Below, piece by piece: positions 48,775-58,957 of a DNA stretch of 64,000 bases. This stretch comes from Epiperipatus broadwayi (lineage: Eukaryota; Onychophora; Udeonychophora; Euonychophora; Peripatidae). A model generated the notes under the pieces. It did no database searches, had not been told where the DNA came from, and was given only the letters and a program-made list of their open reading frames with translations. The DNA is taken from the NCBI GenBank assembly GCA_028023455.1, contig JAQFVV010006238.1:4720572-4784571 (forward strand), in the 5' to 3' direction. How positions within the stretch are numbered: position 1 is the first letter of the stretch; the number at the start of each line of letters is the position of its first letter. Position numbers and translations under genes: made by a program.

Positions 48775-48866
48775 TAATCTGTGCTGGTGGTTAATCCGCA
48801 GATTATTTAATTGCCAATTTTGGTATTTTATACTCATTCCTGCGCTGGTGGTTAATCCGCGGAATG
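48775..48866 (+). repeat. Pair of hairpins with identical loop and different stems
   Basis: Hairpin 1 (48,775-48,805): stem TAATCTGTG/CGCAGATTA, 9 bp with one G-T pair. Hairpin 2 (48,835-48,866): stem CATTCC-GCG/CGC-GGAATG, 9 bp with one bulged T. Both close the same 13-nt loop CTGGTGGTTAATC. The stems differ in their outer six bases but stay complementary, so the fold and not just the sequence is kept. No known RNA family comes to mind. They could be copies of a tiny mobile hairpin or a recombination site. Confidence 0.75.
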
Positions 48867-48869
48867 GTG

Positions 48870-50775
48870 TATTTGTACTTATTGCGTTATGATGGTATAA
48901 ATCCACAAAACGTTTAGTGTTATTTAATTCCTTCGTGTAGATGAATACATCCACAGGAATATGTTTACTTCATAGATCTAAGTTGGGCAAAAGATTTTAG
49001 TTGATCTGCTAAATCATCTTCTTTCATTTATCAGTATAATTGATAAGTTAAATCATCAAATGGTAGCAGGACATTCTAATCAAGTTACTTCAAAATAATT
49101 AACTGTTGGTTAATTATTATTTACCGGGATGTAAGTTTAAATTTTCATTTACTTAATGATTACATTATAGCTAAAGCTTACAGATATAATATTATTTATT
49201 ATATTATTATAAGTTTACGGTAGGGATTTATTGAATCTGGAAATGACGTTGAATATCTCATGAATTGATATTGAATTTAGTATAATTTCTCAATACATTC
49301 ACTACATAAAAATTTGAAATATAAGGTATGATTAGATTTTAAAATGTACCTATAACATGTTCTTGAAGAAAGTTGATGGAATTTTAAGTTATTTATCTTA
49401 TTTGTTTATTTATTTATTTAATTATTACGTTGGGAATTAATACTTATTATTAATCATTTTGTAAATAAAAGTTGATTTTAATTAAACTTACTGTGCCGTT
49501 GCTATGTGTCATTCTTAAAATCAGAAATCATAAACCTTGGATAGAGCTACATTGAAGTACATACTATCGTCAACATGATAAGAGTTTATTAATATTTTTG
49601 AGAAAACTTTAGATGCTTCTCGTCTTTGGTAGTTTATGATTTGTAAGGTACAATAAAATCCCATTTACCTTTTCCATCATTTTGGCTTTGCGTAGTTGAT
49701 TCTAGTATACAATACAAATTAATTATTAAACTTGTAAACAGATTTACCAAATAATGACAAGGTTGAATATATTTACTTAACGTTTTTAAATTGTCATTTG
49801 TCAGTATAATAAGAGTCTCAGTAATATAGTAAACTATAAAAAAAGAACCCAAGTATTTATATTTATTTATTGCAAAGCTTTACCTGGACTAGCATTCGTA
49901 TTAAAAATCATATAAGAAGGTTTAAAATTTCATAATCTTATGTATTTCCACAAATTACGCCATCTTGTACATGGTCGGCCATCGGGTCGCATACAATAAA
50001 ATTTGCAATTAAGGTTTGAAAATAATAAAATTGCACTTATAATTTGTTTAATGTGTTTTATCATACTATTATGATATGTCTTGGGTACACCTGGCTGCGA
50101 TCAAATTAAGTCATAAAAGTTATGTTAGATCATTGGTTTGATCTGTGGTAAGTTGCTCAGATGTTGATTGTGGTCTTTGGTGCATAAAATAGATAGCATG
50201 AAATGCTTTTGGATACAGCTCTAATAGTTGATAATGTGCAGGGAGTTGATCAGTGATGAAGTTAAGATTAGTGATATGTATATAATATATTAATAACAGT
50301 ATAATACTTTAGAATATACTTTTATTTACATCAGCACAATTGTTTTTAGGTTAGCAGTAGTTAAAACATTAAATCAAAATAATACTTTGCAGTTTTATCT
50401 AGATAATCAAAGTTTGCATTATTGGGGTTCGAATTAATAGTAATCTACCAGTAGTTTCTCAAGTTTGAACTCAGAAAAAATAAAATATCAAAAAACATAA
50501 TGTAGGAAGTTGAGATTTGCTATTAAAAGATATAATAATATTAAATAGTGCTATCACACTTATAACGTAAAGCTATATAAATTAATAGCAATTAAGCAAT
50601 TAAAACGGCTTACCACTTTTGAGAAAATGTATTTCTCATAATCTTAGCCTGTTATGACTCATTCATTGGAATCATTCTATATGTATAATATTAAAAGATA
50701 TGTTGAAATTGGGAAAGTGCTTAATATTTTATTTATATTGAAAAGGCCGTTGATAGAGTAAATTGGATTCATCAT
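48870..50775. other. Gene-free stretch
   Basis: AT-rich, unique-looking apart from the short shared piece at about 50,288-50,315. Minus-strand open frame 49,634-49,852 is not recognisable. Confidence 0.45.
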
Positions 50776-51030
50776 TATTTTATCATTATTTTCAACCATT
50801 ATTGATTTATTTTAGGATAAAGATTTCTTCAAGTTTAATCTAGTTTCTCTGAACTCCAGCTCTTCCCCACACCACCTTAGTAAACCTTTTTATTTCAATC
50901 ATCCATGTCACATGTGGTTTCTTTCTAGGTCTTTTTCAATCTCTTGCGATCTAATTTAAAACTTCACCTGTCCGTTTGTTATCATATCTTCAAAAAATAT
51001 GTCCGTCCCAGTTTCATTCAATTTTTTAAT
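50776..51030 (-). pseudogene. RTE-like LINE C-terminal fragment (copy 3)
   Basis: Aligns base by base with the 44.5 kb copy (ATTTCAATCATCCATGTCACATGTGG, TTTCTAGGTCTTTTTCAATC, TGTCCGTCCCAGTTTCATT), with the ATC-rich 3' tail decayed. Same minus orientation as the other copies. Frame not maintained. Confidence 0.7.
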
Positions 51031-51599
51031 TTGTTTATTTGTAAATTTGAATATAAATTAGAAATTTAAATAAACTATTTCCTTCTCAAACTTGATTTTC
51101 ACAATGTTAAAATTTTTATTAAATAATATTGACATTTCAATTGTGTAACTTTTTTTTACAAAGACTTTCCTTCTTTTATTCTTTTTAAAAGTCTTTGAAG
51201 ATTATTAAGCAATCGAAATGTCATTATAATTGAATAAAATTTAAACACTGTAAAAATTAAATGTGAAAAAATAATATTGTTTACTTAATAGCTAATAAAG
51301 TGCAATGTTAATAAGAGGTGGGAGTATTGTATATATAAATAGATGTTATTATTTTTTGATAAGGATTAAGTGTAAAATGCGTTCATTCAATCTGCTCCTG
51401 CAGGTGTGGTACTTACGGATAGTGAATATAGGCTTTAAAAATTATTAAGTAGGATTAATAAAACAGAAATTTTGAGATGAAAATATATGTAAATAAAACT
51501 AAAGCAATAAAATGGGATGATTTAATTTATTTATTTAGCATATGGATTTTTTGACTTAATTAATATGACATAAATCACGGCTAATATAAAGTTTCAAAG
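51031..51599. other. AT-rich spacer
   Basis: Nothing recognised. Confidence 0.4.
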
Positions 51600-51775
51600 T
51601 TTTAAGTATTAATGTTTAATTTACTTACCATGTAACAATTTGGAGTTCAGTTAAAAATGGCCATATTTTACTTGACTAAAAGATTGGCATTGTTATGAGA
51701 GAATGGATTGTTTGCAAGTTCATTAAAGAAATTATTCTTCGGGAATCTGATTAGTGAATTGTTACTGTACCATGT
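51600..51775 (+). repeat. Direct repeat, left member (partner 53,345-53,505)
   Basis: About 170 bp (TTTAATTTACTTAC, GGCCAT, GAATTGTTAT, ATTGTTTGCAAGTT, ATTATTCTTCGGGA, TACCAT) recurs at 53,345-53,505 in the same order and orientation. The 1.7 kb between holds MITEs, the minimal-hammerhead repeat and a SINE. Either a duplication that was later invaded, or two copies of one unnamed repeat. Confidence 0.65.
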
Positions 51776-51895
51776 TTCCCAAAAATAAGATCTAAACAGA
51801 AAATAAGTCTTAGCATGATTTTTCAGGATGTTGATAATATAAGCCTCACCCCAAATATAAAACATAGTTAAGATTTTCAGCTTGATGGATGGATC
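51768..51895 (+). mobile_element. MITE end, ATGTTTCCC-AAAATAAG family
   Basis: TACCATGTTTCCCAAAAATAAGATCT, then AAAATAAGTCTTAGCATGA, ATATAAGCCTCACCCC resembles the widespread animal DNA-element repeat whose units read CCCCGAAAATAAGAC. The inverse terminus CCATGTTTCCCTGAAAATAAG lies at about 53,045-53,070 (minus), so the two may be the ends of one 1.3-kb nested element or two separate inserts. Confidence 0.55.
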
Positions 51896-51970
51896 GTTCA
51901 TTGAAACACATTGATGGACGTATAAAATTATAAAGTAATGAATATAACTTTCAAAACATATATATATATA

Positions 51971-52135
51971 TTGTAACGAGCACAGACGTTCGTTACATTG
52001 TTTTTTTTTATATTTATTAAACCTGAAAATAAATCAAAAAGTTCGCATTTAAAAATTCTCTTTTAGAATTAAAAATTGAAATTAAATATCATCTTAAACT
52101 CGTATATATTAAATCGCGCACAGACGTTCGTTACA
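51971..52135. mobile_element. Small element with TGTAACGA termini in an AT microsatellite
   Basis: Ends TGTAACGAGCACAGACGTTC and, at the right, GCACAGACGTTCGTTACA. TGTAACGA/TCGTTACA are inverted, and the 18-mer GCACAGACGTTCGTTACA is also present as a direct repeat at both ends (51,980 and 52,117). It is bordered by ATATATAT on both sides, a plausible target duplication that cannot be distinguished from the microsatellite. About 165 bp, non-coding. Confidence 0.55.
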
Positions 52136-52485
52136 ATATATATATATTACAATTAGCATAAGAAAAAAAAAAACACTTTGAATTAAAATAATGAATATAT
52201 AAATAAATATAATGTAGATTTTTGTACTTGAATAAATGTTACACAAAATTATTTTGCAAACAGATTCATAACTAATTATTTTAATAAACTTGCAAACATA
52301 ATTTTTCTTTTCATTTATCAATGCACCTTTCTTCATTCAGTCTGATATGAGAATTTCTTTTTCATCTGATGCCCAACTGTATATATTGTAAATAATTCAA
52401 CATTGATATTCGAAAAGGCTGAAACTTCTTATTAGTAGGTAATCTCAGTTCATGAATTAATCAAGCCAGCTTAATATCACCTGAT

Positions 52486-52750
52486 CACCATTTCTTATGC
52501 TAGCATATAACTGTTATTAACACAGGCAAAACTCTCCATAAAGTAGTGCCACTCAGTGCCAACCAGAGGAATCAATGGATGCCAGAAGACTTGTGCATAA
52601 AATCCCTATCTAGTGCCTATTCATCCAATATCCCCAGACTAGTTTCTGGCTTGTGGCCTTCATCAGTGAAGAGCTTTGGATCTAAGAGCTACACCTAGAT
52701 CTTAGGATCTGATGCAACCCTAGCAGCCACATTTTATCTCTACTTAATGT
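52486..52750 (-). repeat. Dispersed repeat with minimal hammerhead, copy B
   Basis: Fuller copy of the repeat at 13,879-14,095. Shared blocks include CTTGTGCATAAAATCCCTAT, CCAGACTAGTTTCTGGCTTG and CCTAGATCTTAGGATCTGAT. It has an extra block (CAAAACTCTCCATAAAGTAG and GGAATCAATGGATGCCAGAAG) missing from copy A and partly echoed at 33,290. Non-coding. Confidence 0.65.
52630..52672 (-). ncRNA. Minimal hammerhead ribozyme, copy B
   Basis: Minus strand: CTGATGA (52,660-52,666), hairpin GGC-CACAA-GCC inside an A/A mismatch, GAAAC (52,642-52,646), then TAGTC with cleavage triplet GUC (plus-strand 52,637-52,639). Stem I pairs TCTTCA with TGGGGA (six pairs, two G-U). Relative to copy A, one stem I position changes from G-C to G-U and so stays paired. 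The core is complete; the stems are minimal, as in ribozymes reported from Penelope-like elements. Confidence 0.6.
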
Positions 52751-53044
52751 TTCATTTATTATTTTAAATTAAATGTTACTAATTTTAACAACACATAAAT
52801 AACTTTTAAGCTCGTATATAATGAAAATTTTCTGTGATGTGATTACAATCCTAAACCTGAAATATTCAAGCTGTAGTAAAAGTTATTTACGCATTGTTGA
52901 AATTGATAATATCAAATAAATATAGAGTTTTGTACTTATATAAAAGTAGATTATTGTATTTAAATAAATGTACGTATTCGTACATGAAAAAAATAAAATA
53001 AAACATTCATAAGATGTCTTTTGGAACAAAAATTAATACTAGAC

Positions 53045-53070
53045 CCGGTCTTATTTTCAGGGAAACATGG
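53045..53070 (-). mobile_element. Inverse terminus of the ATGTTTCCC-AAAATAAG family
   Basis: Minus strand reads TCCATGTTTCCCTGAAAATAAGACC, followed by GGTCTAGTATTAATTTTTG, the same terminus as at 51,768 in opposite orientation. Confidence 0.5.
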
Positions 53071-53180
53071 AAGTGTTTTTTTATACTTAGTTGGTCCACA
53101 AATAAATTATTTTTTTTCAGAATTACATACTTTTTATCTATAAAGTTATTATAATCTTTATCCTGATTGTTATTTGAAAT

Positions 53181-53318
53181 TATAAACTGTGTTGTTGTTT
53201 TTTCTCATGTGTCAAAACATCAGCCGGGAAGCGAACCCGCTAACCCGGGACAACTGCTTGTAAAGCAGCTGTCGCTGACCTCTCGATCACCAATGCTTGA
53301 CAACTATAAACTGTCTTG
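53181..53318 (-). mobile_element. tRNA-derived SINE, copy 2, with TSD
   Basis: Insert 53,195-53,304 is the same tRNA-like body as at 18.0 kb. TSD TATAAACTGTGTTG (53,181-53,194) and TATAAACTGTCTTG (53,305-53,318) differ at one base. On the minus strand a cloverleaf can be drawn: 7-bp acceptor with wobble pairs (AGCATTG with TGATGTT-type end), A box TGATCGAGAGG, anticodon stem GCTGC/GCAGT closing loop TTTACAA (anticodon UAC, Val-like), T arm CGGG/CCCG around TTCGCTT. About 12 nt of unrelated sequence and an A-rich tail follow. A very short SINE, essentially the tRNA plus tail. Confidence 0.88.
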
Positions 53319-53344
53319 ACTACATAATTGCTGCTAATGTATAA

Positions 53345-53505
53345 TTTCAGATTTTCAAGCGTCAATATTTAATTTATTTACTTATAAAATTGGCCATCTT
53401 CTGTCTGAACAATAGTTTAGAATTGTTATAAGAAAGAGGGTATTGTTTGCAAGTTTGTTAAAAAATCATTCTTTGGGATTCCGGTTAATGAATTATTATA
53501 GTACC
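53345..53505 (+). repeat. Direct repeat, right member (partner 51,600-51,775)
   Basis: See the left member for the shared blocks. Here the unit ends TAGTACCATATTTGG, without the ATGTTTCCC element found in the left member. The element therefore joined or replaced sequence only there. Confidence 0.65.
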
Positions 53506-53979
53506 ATATTTGGATTTATTTGCTCATGAATATATATTTAAAGTATTACGAATATACTTTATTAAATAATCTTTTGATATAAATATAAACCTTCTTTGTA
53601 CAAATAAATGACGGAGAAAAACAATGACTTGTTAAGAAAAATAAAAAGGTAAAAAAAAAAAAAACTTCTATCTTGAAGGTCATGTGTGATTTTGCAAATA
53701 ACTCACAAAGTAATTTGAATATATTATTATGAATGAATACAAAATAGAAAAAAAAAATTTCATAATAAGAATTTTTTTTCTTTTCATTCTTCTTATTAAC
53801 AGCAGAATTTTTTTGAAAAATAAAAAAATCCAGGTCTTCTATGTCTACACAATTGTTTCATCTTTTTCTTTTTAGCTTCGTAACAGTCGTAATAAAGAAA
53901 AATAGAATTATAAAATAGAAATATAGGTCCAATATGTAGAACATATATACATATTTACAATATGTACACATACATTTAT
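53506..53979. other. AT-rich spacer
   Basis: Homopolymer A and T runs; nothing recognised. Confidence 0.45.
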
Positions 53980-55000
53980 ATCACCATTTTCAAATATTAT
54001 TTATCAATACCATGATGGAAGTTTCTTTAAGTTTAATCAAGTTTCTCCGATTCTTAAATTTTTTATCTTCGCACCAGTAACCCATCTATCTCATACATGG
54101 TCTTTTTCTAGATCTTTTACAATCTTTGGATCCACTTTAAGCTTTTATCTATTACTATATATTTTATAATGTGTTTAACCTAGCCTCATTTTAGCTTCTT
54201 AATTCTTTCAATGATGTCAATATTTACTCTCTTAATCCTATATTTCAATTTTCATCACTCCTTTTTATCATATAGATTGAAATCTCTATATTGCTCTATT
54301 ATTCAGCAACCAGGTCTCTTATCCAGGTGTAAAATAATAAAACACATCTATTAAAAACTTTTTCAAATACATATATATTTTCTTTTAAGAATTAATTTTT
54401 TTTAAGTAGAATTCTATAATTAGTGGGGGTTTTTAATAATGTTTTTGTCTTTACTGTTAAAATGTCTTTCATTGCTGATTTTTTAACTGTTAAAAAGTTT
54501 TGAAAATATGGAATCATTTTGTGTTAATTTTCTTAGTATTACTATGTTATGCAATCGCTTCTATTGCATTTTAAGAAATATATGTTTCTGAATTTAACAA
54601 TATCCAGGTTCTATATCTTGATTTCTAAGCTGTAAAAATCATGGAAATGTTTTTCTTAATCAACAAATCCAAAGCATAATGAGAATTAATGTTTATTGCT
54701 TCTTTCTATAACTACCTTTAATACTTGGATGTGATCTAAAAGTACTTTCAATTTACCTTACTTTTTTCATTAGTTTGAATCCAAGGTTCTTTACAGATGA
54801 ATTGTAACGATCTTAATATAAGGTTATATAAAATTGTAGAATTCTAACGATTTTTAAAAGCCTACAAATAATTTTATGGCTTCTCAATTGACATAAAGCT
54901 GATATGTTTGTGATTACTATCTTCTTTATCATCTCTCTTAAATATTATTACTACTGCATTATTTCACCTATCTGGTACATCTTTATTACATGGACATTTG
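53980..55000 (-). pseudogene. RTE-like LINE ORF2 fragment (copy 4, longest)
   Basis: Minus strand, from high to low coordinates: a FKRDDKEDSNHKHISFMS-like piece near 54,880-54,940 (the GDK-D--NYRPISLLS block at the start of the RT), a poorly readable middle, VFNRCVLLFYTWIRDLV near 54,300-54,350 (the NQCVLPTMTYGCETW block), then KDCKRSRKRPCMR near 54,090-54,125. The YADD box is not visible. The block order is right, so this is one long decayed copy or two adjacent pieces. Confidence 0.55.
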
Positions 55001-55792
55001 GTATATGTTTTTTTTTTCTATTTTTTAACCTGCTTCTTTTAATGTAGTGTTTCTACTTTTTATATATTAAAACACCATGTTTCATAATTTCAATTAAAAT
55101 ACATGATAATCAGATGTTGCAATTTTAGGGTTTATTGTATTTTTGTTGTTGTTGATTATCAATAGATTGTTTTTTGTAGTACACTTTCATATGCTTTACA
55201 ATGTCATTCTCTTTTTAGTAATAGTATTATCATTTTTATCACACAATTATATTAAAGTTTTGACACTTTTATTCTCTTCCATAGATTTTCTTGCCACTTT
55301 ATATTTGCAGCTTTTACATCATTACCTTTTTGTATTCTTTTACATAATTTCTGATATTCAATTTTAGTAAATGGATATATATATTTTTTAAATTCTCATA
55401 GTTTTTCTTTACTTACATCATCTTGTTTCCGTTGAAATGTTTCTGGCAATTGTTATTTTTTTTGTATACCCTATTGGTGTAGCTGATCTCAGTAGAATAT
55501 AAGGTATTTTTTATTAAATTTATTCTCAAAATCTATTAATAATTTTAAATAATTTGCAAGTTTTACCTCGAATGCATTGCATTATTTCTGAAAGTTGTAA
55601 ATATTAACTATTTATATAATACCTGTGTACAATTCTAATTGGTTTGCTTAAAATTTTTTCTGAACATTTGCCAAGTAAAGGTTTATTTTGTATATTAATT
55701 TTGTTAACAGTAGCTGAGTGCACTTAGATAGAAAAATGAGAATAATCTGAATGCCTTTGTTTCATAATTTTTGCGTCTCTAGATTTTTTATC
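55001..55792. other. T-rich gene-free stretch
   Basis: Plus-strand open frame 55,143-55,367 is a hydrophobic Leu/Phe/Ile translation of T-rich DNA. It may overlay more decayed LINE on the minus strand, but no motif is readable. Confidence 0.4.
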
Positions 55793-56120
55793 ATCATCAT
55801 CATTTAACCATTATTGATCCACTGCAAATGAAGATCTCTCCCAGTTTAATTCGGTTCATTTGATCCACAGCCTCTCTTCTTTTGGTCACACCAGCAAATT
55901 TCCTTATTTCACCCAGCTCTTTGGATGCAATTTAAGTATCCAACTTTCTACTTATTATCATTTTTTTTAACAATTTATTCATCTCAGCATTTATTTCAGT
56001 TTCTTAACTTTTTCAATGATATTAATCATATTTGCTTGTTCTCTGTATTACATCTTTCTAAATAATGATTACTTTCTGCATTTTATCTATTAAGTGTATT
56101 TTATATTACTCAAAATATAA
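55793..56120 (-). pseudogene. RTE-like LINE C-terminal fragment (copy 5)
   Basis: Starts with the (ATC)n tail at 55,793, then AACCATTATTGATCCACTGC, GAAGATCTCTCCCAG, CCTCTCTTCTTTTGG, AATTTCCTTATTTCACCCA in the same order as the 44.5 kb copy. The block encoding the KRP-RGRP part is deleted. All five RTE-like copies in the window face the same way. Confidence 0.7.
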
Positions 56121-56226
56121 TCCAATCCTACTGTACCTTCATTTGGTTGTTTCCATTTTCATTTTTACTTTGGATTTTTTTAAATAAAAAATTTCTAAAA
56201 TACAGATCATTTTCTCTGCAAATTTG

Positions 56227-56627
56227 CAATATACTAATATATTCGAAATATAGGCATACTTTATATATCTGGAGTTTAATTGTAATTATAGGGGATTTGA
56301 GCACAGACTTTCAAGTTCCCTTCAGCTATCCACTCTATCTCATACCACTAATACATATGTGAAAAAGATAAATGATCACCAACATACGTATTTTGTGCTA
56401 TCCTAACATAAACTGAGCATTCATTATATATATGTGTGTGTGTGAAAGATCATGATCTGGACCAAACTGATGAGTGCTGGCTCAGCACGAAATAATACGT
56501 TGTTGATCAACATCTATTTTTTTCACATGTTTGTGATCATGGGTATCAATGATATGAGATAGAGTGGATAGCTGAAGGGAATTTGAAAGTCTGTGTTAAA
56601 ATCTATAATTACAATATACTAATATAT
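56227..56627. mobile_element. Palindromic hammerhead element, copy 3, with 16-bp TSD
   Basis: Exact direct repeat CAATATACTAATATAT at 56,227-56,242 and 56,612-56,627. The insert has inverted arms (about 56,279-56,400 and about 56,495-56,615) bearing the family signature ATAGGGGATTTGA..CTCTATCTCATA. The one-sided tail (GAAATATAGGCATAC, TCTGGAG) is on the left, so the element's 3' end is at the left and it lies on the minus strand. The ribozyme is in the other arm. Together with the 59 kb copy it shows these palindromes insert as units. Confidence 0.85.
56453..56509 (+). ncRNA. Hammerhead ribozyme, probably inactive
   Basis: CTGATGA 56,467-56,473, stem II GTGCT/AGCAC around GGCTC (56,474-56,488), GAAA 56,489-56,492. 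Stem I pairs TGATC with GATCA and ACCAA with TTGTT (one mismatch) around a TGG bulge. Two defects: an extra A before C3, and G at the position before the cleavage bond where A, C or U is required. Structure conserved, cleavage unlikely. Confidence 0.72.
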
Positions 56628-57380
56628 AAAAGCTGTTTTCAGATATGACACGCCTGCCATCTGAAATAATAATTATACCACAAACTGACCGTAGCTTTTA
56701 TTTATTTATTGATACATTGGAAATTGTGGAGTTAATTCCTGTGTTTTGTTTTATTATGTATTATTTTTATCTTACATATATAAACTAAATATACTAATAG
56801 TGTAACTGAAGCCAATATAAATTAAATAATCCATCTAATAAATTTGTAATACTAACAGAATTAACCAATCGGCTCTCTCTGTGCAATTAATATTATTCAC
56901 ATCTGTTTTATAATATAATGGGTTGTAAATTTAAGTTAATTTCTGATTCAGGAATTATAATCTTAATTTGTCATAATATTAATATATGTCATATATCAAG
57001 ACTGCGTTGTTTTTATTTACATTTTAAAATCGATTAAGTCTTTGATTTCATATTTATAAGTAAAGAATTTCTGTATTACATTGTAATTCATCTTTAGTTG
57101 TTTCGTAGTCAGCTAATGATTAGTGTTTATTCGTGGGAACGTTTGTGATACGTTAAGTTCTTGGTGTAAATTGCATTAGTTACTGACTGTATTATTTAAA
57201 TATTATTAAGAACAGTTAATATGTATACATTGAAATTCATGCTTAAACTTTAATAACAAATCAAACATTATTTAATAATAAAAACTGAGTTGTTGTGTTT
57301 GATATAATCTCAATTGGTCTATTACTGTTTCATGCATTTTCATTGGTTATATATTTAGGTCCAATTTTTCTTGATAATAT
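56628..57380. other. Gene-free stretch
   Basis: AT-rich; nothing recognised. Confidence 0.45.
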
Positions 57381-57646
57381 GGTTAATTCAGAGCCTTCCC
57401 GAGGGAGATGAGGATGGAGCGGTGGCATAAGGCCTCGCGTTTATCAAAACTTCCTCTTGCATGATCTTCGTCTTTTGCGAATTCTGATTCAAAATAAATA
57501 AAAATTTTAACGAAAAGAATCATTCTTGAATTGATTTATACTAATCGTAAAGTAATTGTAAATATTTTTTATTGTATATAAAAGATGTCCCGCATGAAAA
57601 CATTATACTAGATCCTGCTTTTTTTGCGGCCGGCTCTGAGTTAATT
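57381..57646. mobile_element. 250-bp hAT-like MITE with near-exact 8-bp TSD
   Basis: Element 57,389-57,638 begins CAGAGCCTTCCCGAGGG and ends GCGGCCGGCTCTG, whose inverse is CAGAGCCGGCCGC, a common hAT terminus (CAG-GCCGGC). The flanks are GGTTAATT (57,381-57,388) and AGTTAATT (57,639-57,646), 7 of 8 identical, with further matching bases outside. GC-rich ends contrast with the AT-rich interior. No coding capacity. Confidence 0.78.
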
Positions 57647-57736
57647 CAAATACAACTATCGGTCGTTTTAATATATATTTTTAAAGCAGATATTGAAGTG
57701 TACAGTATATACTGTACGTTTTGATCTTATCTTTGA

Positions 57737-57805
57737 TATGAAGGGAGCTTGAAAGTGTGCGTTCAAATCCCCTATAATATCACATCTAGACATACTTGCA
57801 TTTAA
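57737..57805 (+). mobile_element. 5'-truncated end of the hammerhead element family
   Basis: GAAGGGAGCTTGAAAGTGTG, GTTCAAATCCCCTATAA, then a decayed version of the one-sided tail (TCTAGACATACTTGCATTTAAAA). No arm, no ribozyme. A copy that retains only this end is what 5' truncation during target-primed reverse transcription would leave, and it identifies this end as 3'. Confidence 0.65.
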
Positions 57806-58957
57806 AATATTACAAACATTTTTTAATAACGAGATTCAATAAAGAGTATGGGTGTATTTAAATTTTATTCTCGTATTTGAAAATATGCTAAAAAGCGTGG
57901 CTAGTCATTTACTAAAATTTAAGATATTAAAGTTTCATTTATCTTTCTATAGATTTATATTCCGACAATAGTAGCTGTTTTTGATAATAGTATTATTAAA
58001 AAAGATGTAAAATAATTTTTAAAAAAAATAAATCCAGATATCTTTTAATTGAACTCGGTCTTTTAATGTTCCTGTCTAGGCTGACAGTTGCAGAATGAAA
58101 CAACGTATTATCCAAAGATTTATAAGATTGATTGCTTCATTACCAATATTTGAAGTTCCTTTTTTCATCAATCATGTTTAAAAATTTTAAAAAACGTAAA
58201 TATTACTAAGAAAAATAATATAAATACTTCCTTTCATATCTAAGATTATATTACGATAAAGTTTATAATTTGCATTAAAATACTAGCATCAGTTTCATAT
58301 TATCTGATGAAAAGTTTACTTATAAAAAAGAAAAATCTGAAGGTTTACTTAATTTATTTAAATATGTAAATGAATACACTGTACAGACTTACACACACCT
58401 GCACATATATTGCAGTAATTTTGTTTGCACGCATCTGAATATATGTGCATCCATATGTTAGTAAATATATATTATAAAGGAGTTGTATATGAAAATAATA
58501 TAGAGCTATATTTATCTAACAATGATAGTTTTATTGAACAATGACAAGATTTGAAACTCGAGACAACAGTTAATCAATCAACGTCAAAGTGATCAGAGAT
58601 AATCGTGTTTTCGATAATGAATATTGTGTTGCAAAGTTATACGTGGAATTTGGTTATTGGGATGTAATTTAACTATGTAATAATTAATTACTGAATTAAA
58701 AGATGGTCATGACTTCTGAAATGTAGCCAAAATTTTATGATTGTCATAGGTACTGTTTCTGGATGTGATTGAGCTTTGATAGTTTAGATCATTCATGTTC
58801 TCAAGTCACACTGAGGCAAGGTAAGACAATCTCAGTTTGTGCTAAGCATGAGTTCTTATTAGCTTCAAGAGCAGACATAGACCACAGGGAAATTGGAAAA
58901 TCATGCTGATTGGATAGTTCTTCATTCAGGTATGCTTGGTTCTAATATTCAGGTTGC
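57806..58957. other. Gene-free stretch
   Basis: AT-rich, unique-looking; nothing recognised. Confidence 0.45.

Noticed and set aside
58306-58345. CTGATGAAAAG that might start another hammerhead
   Set aside because: No GAAA partner at a suitable distance and no pairing.
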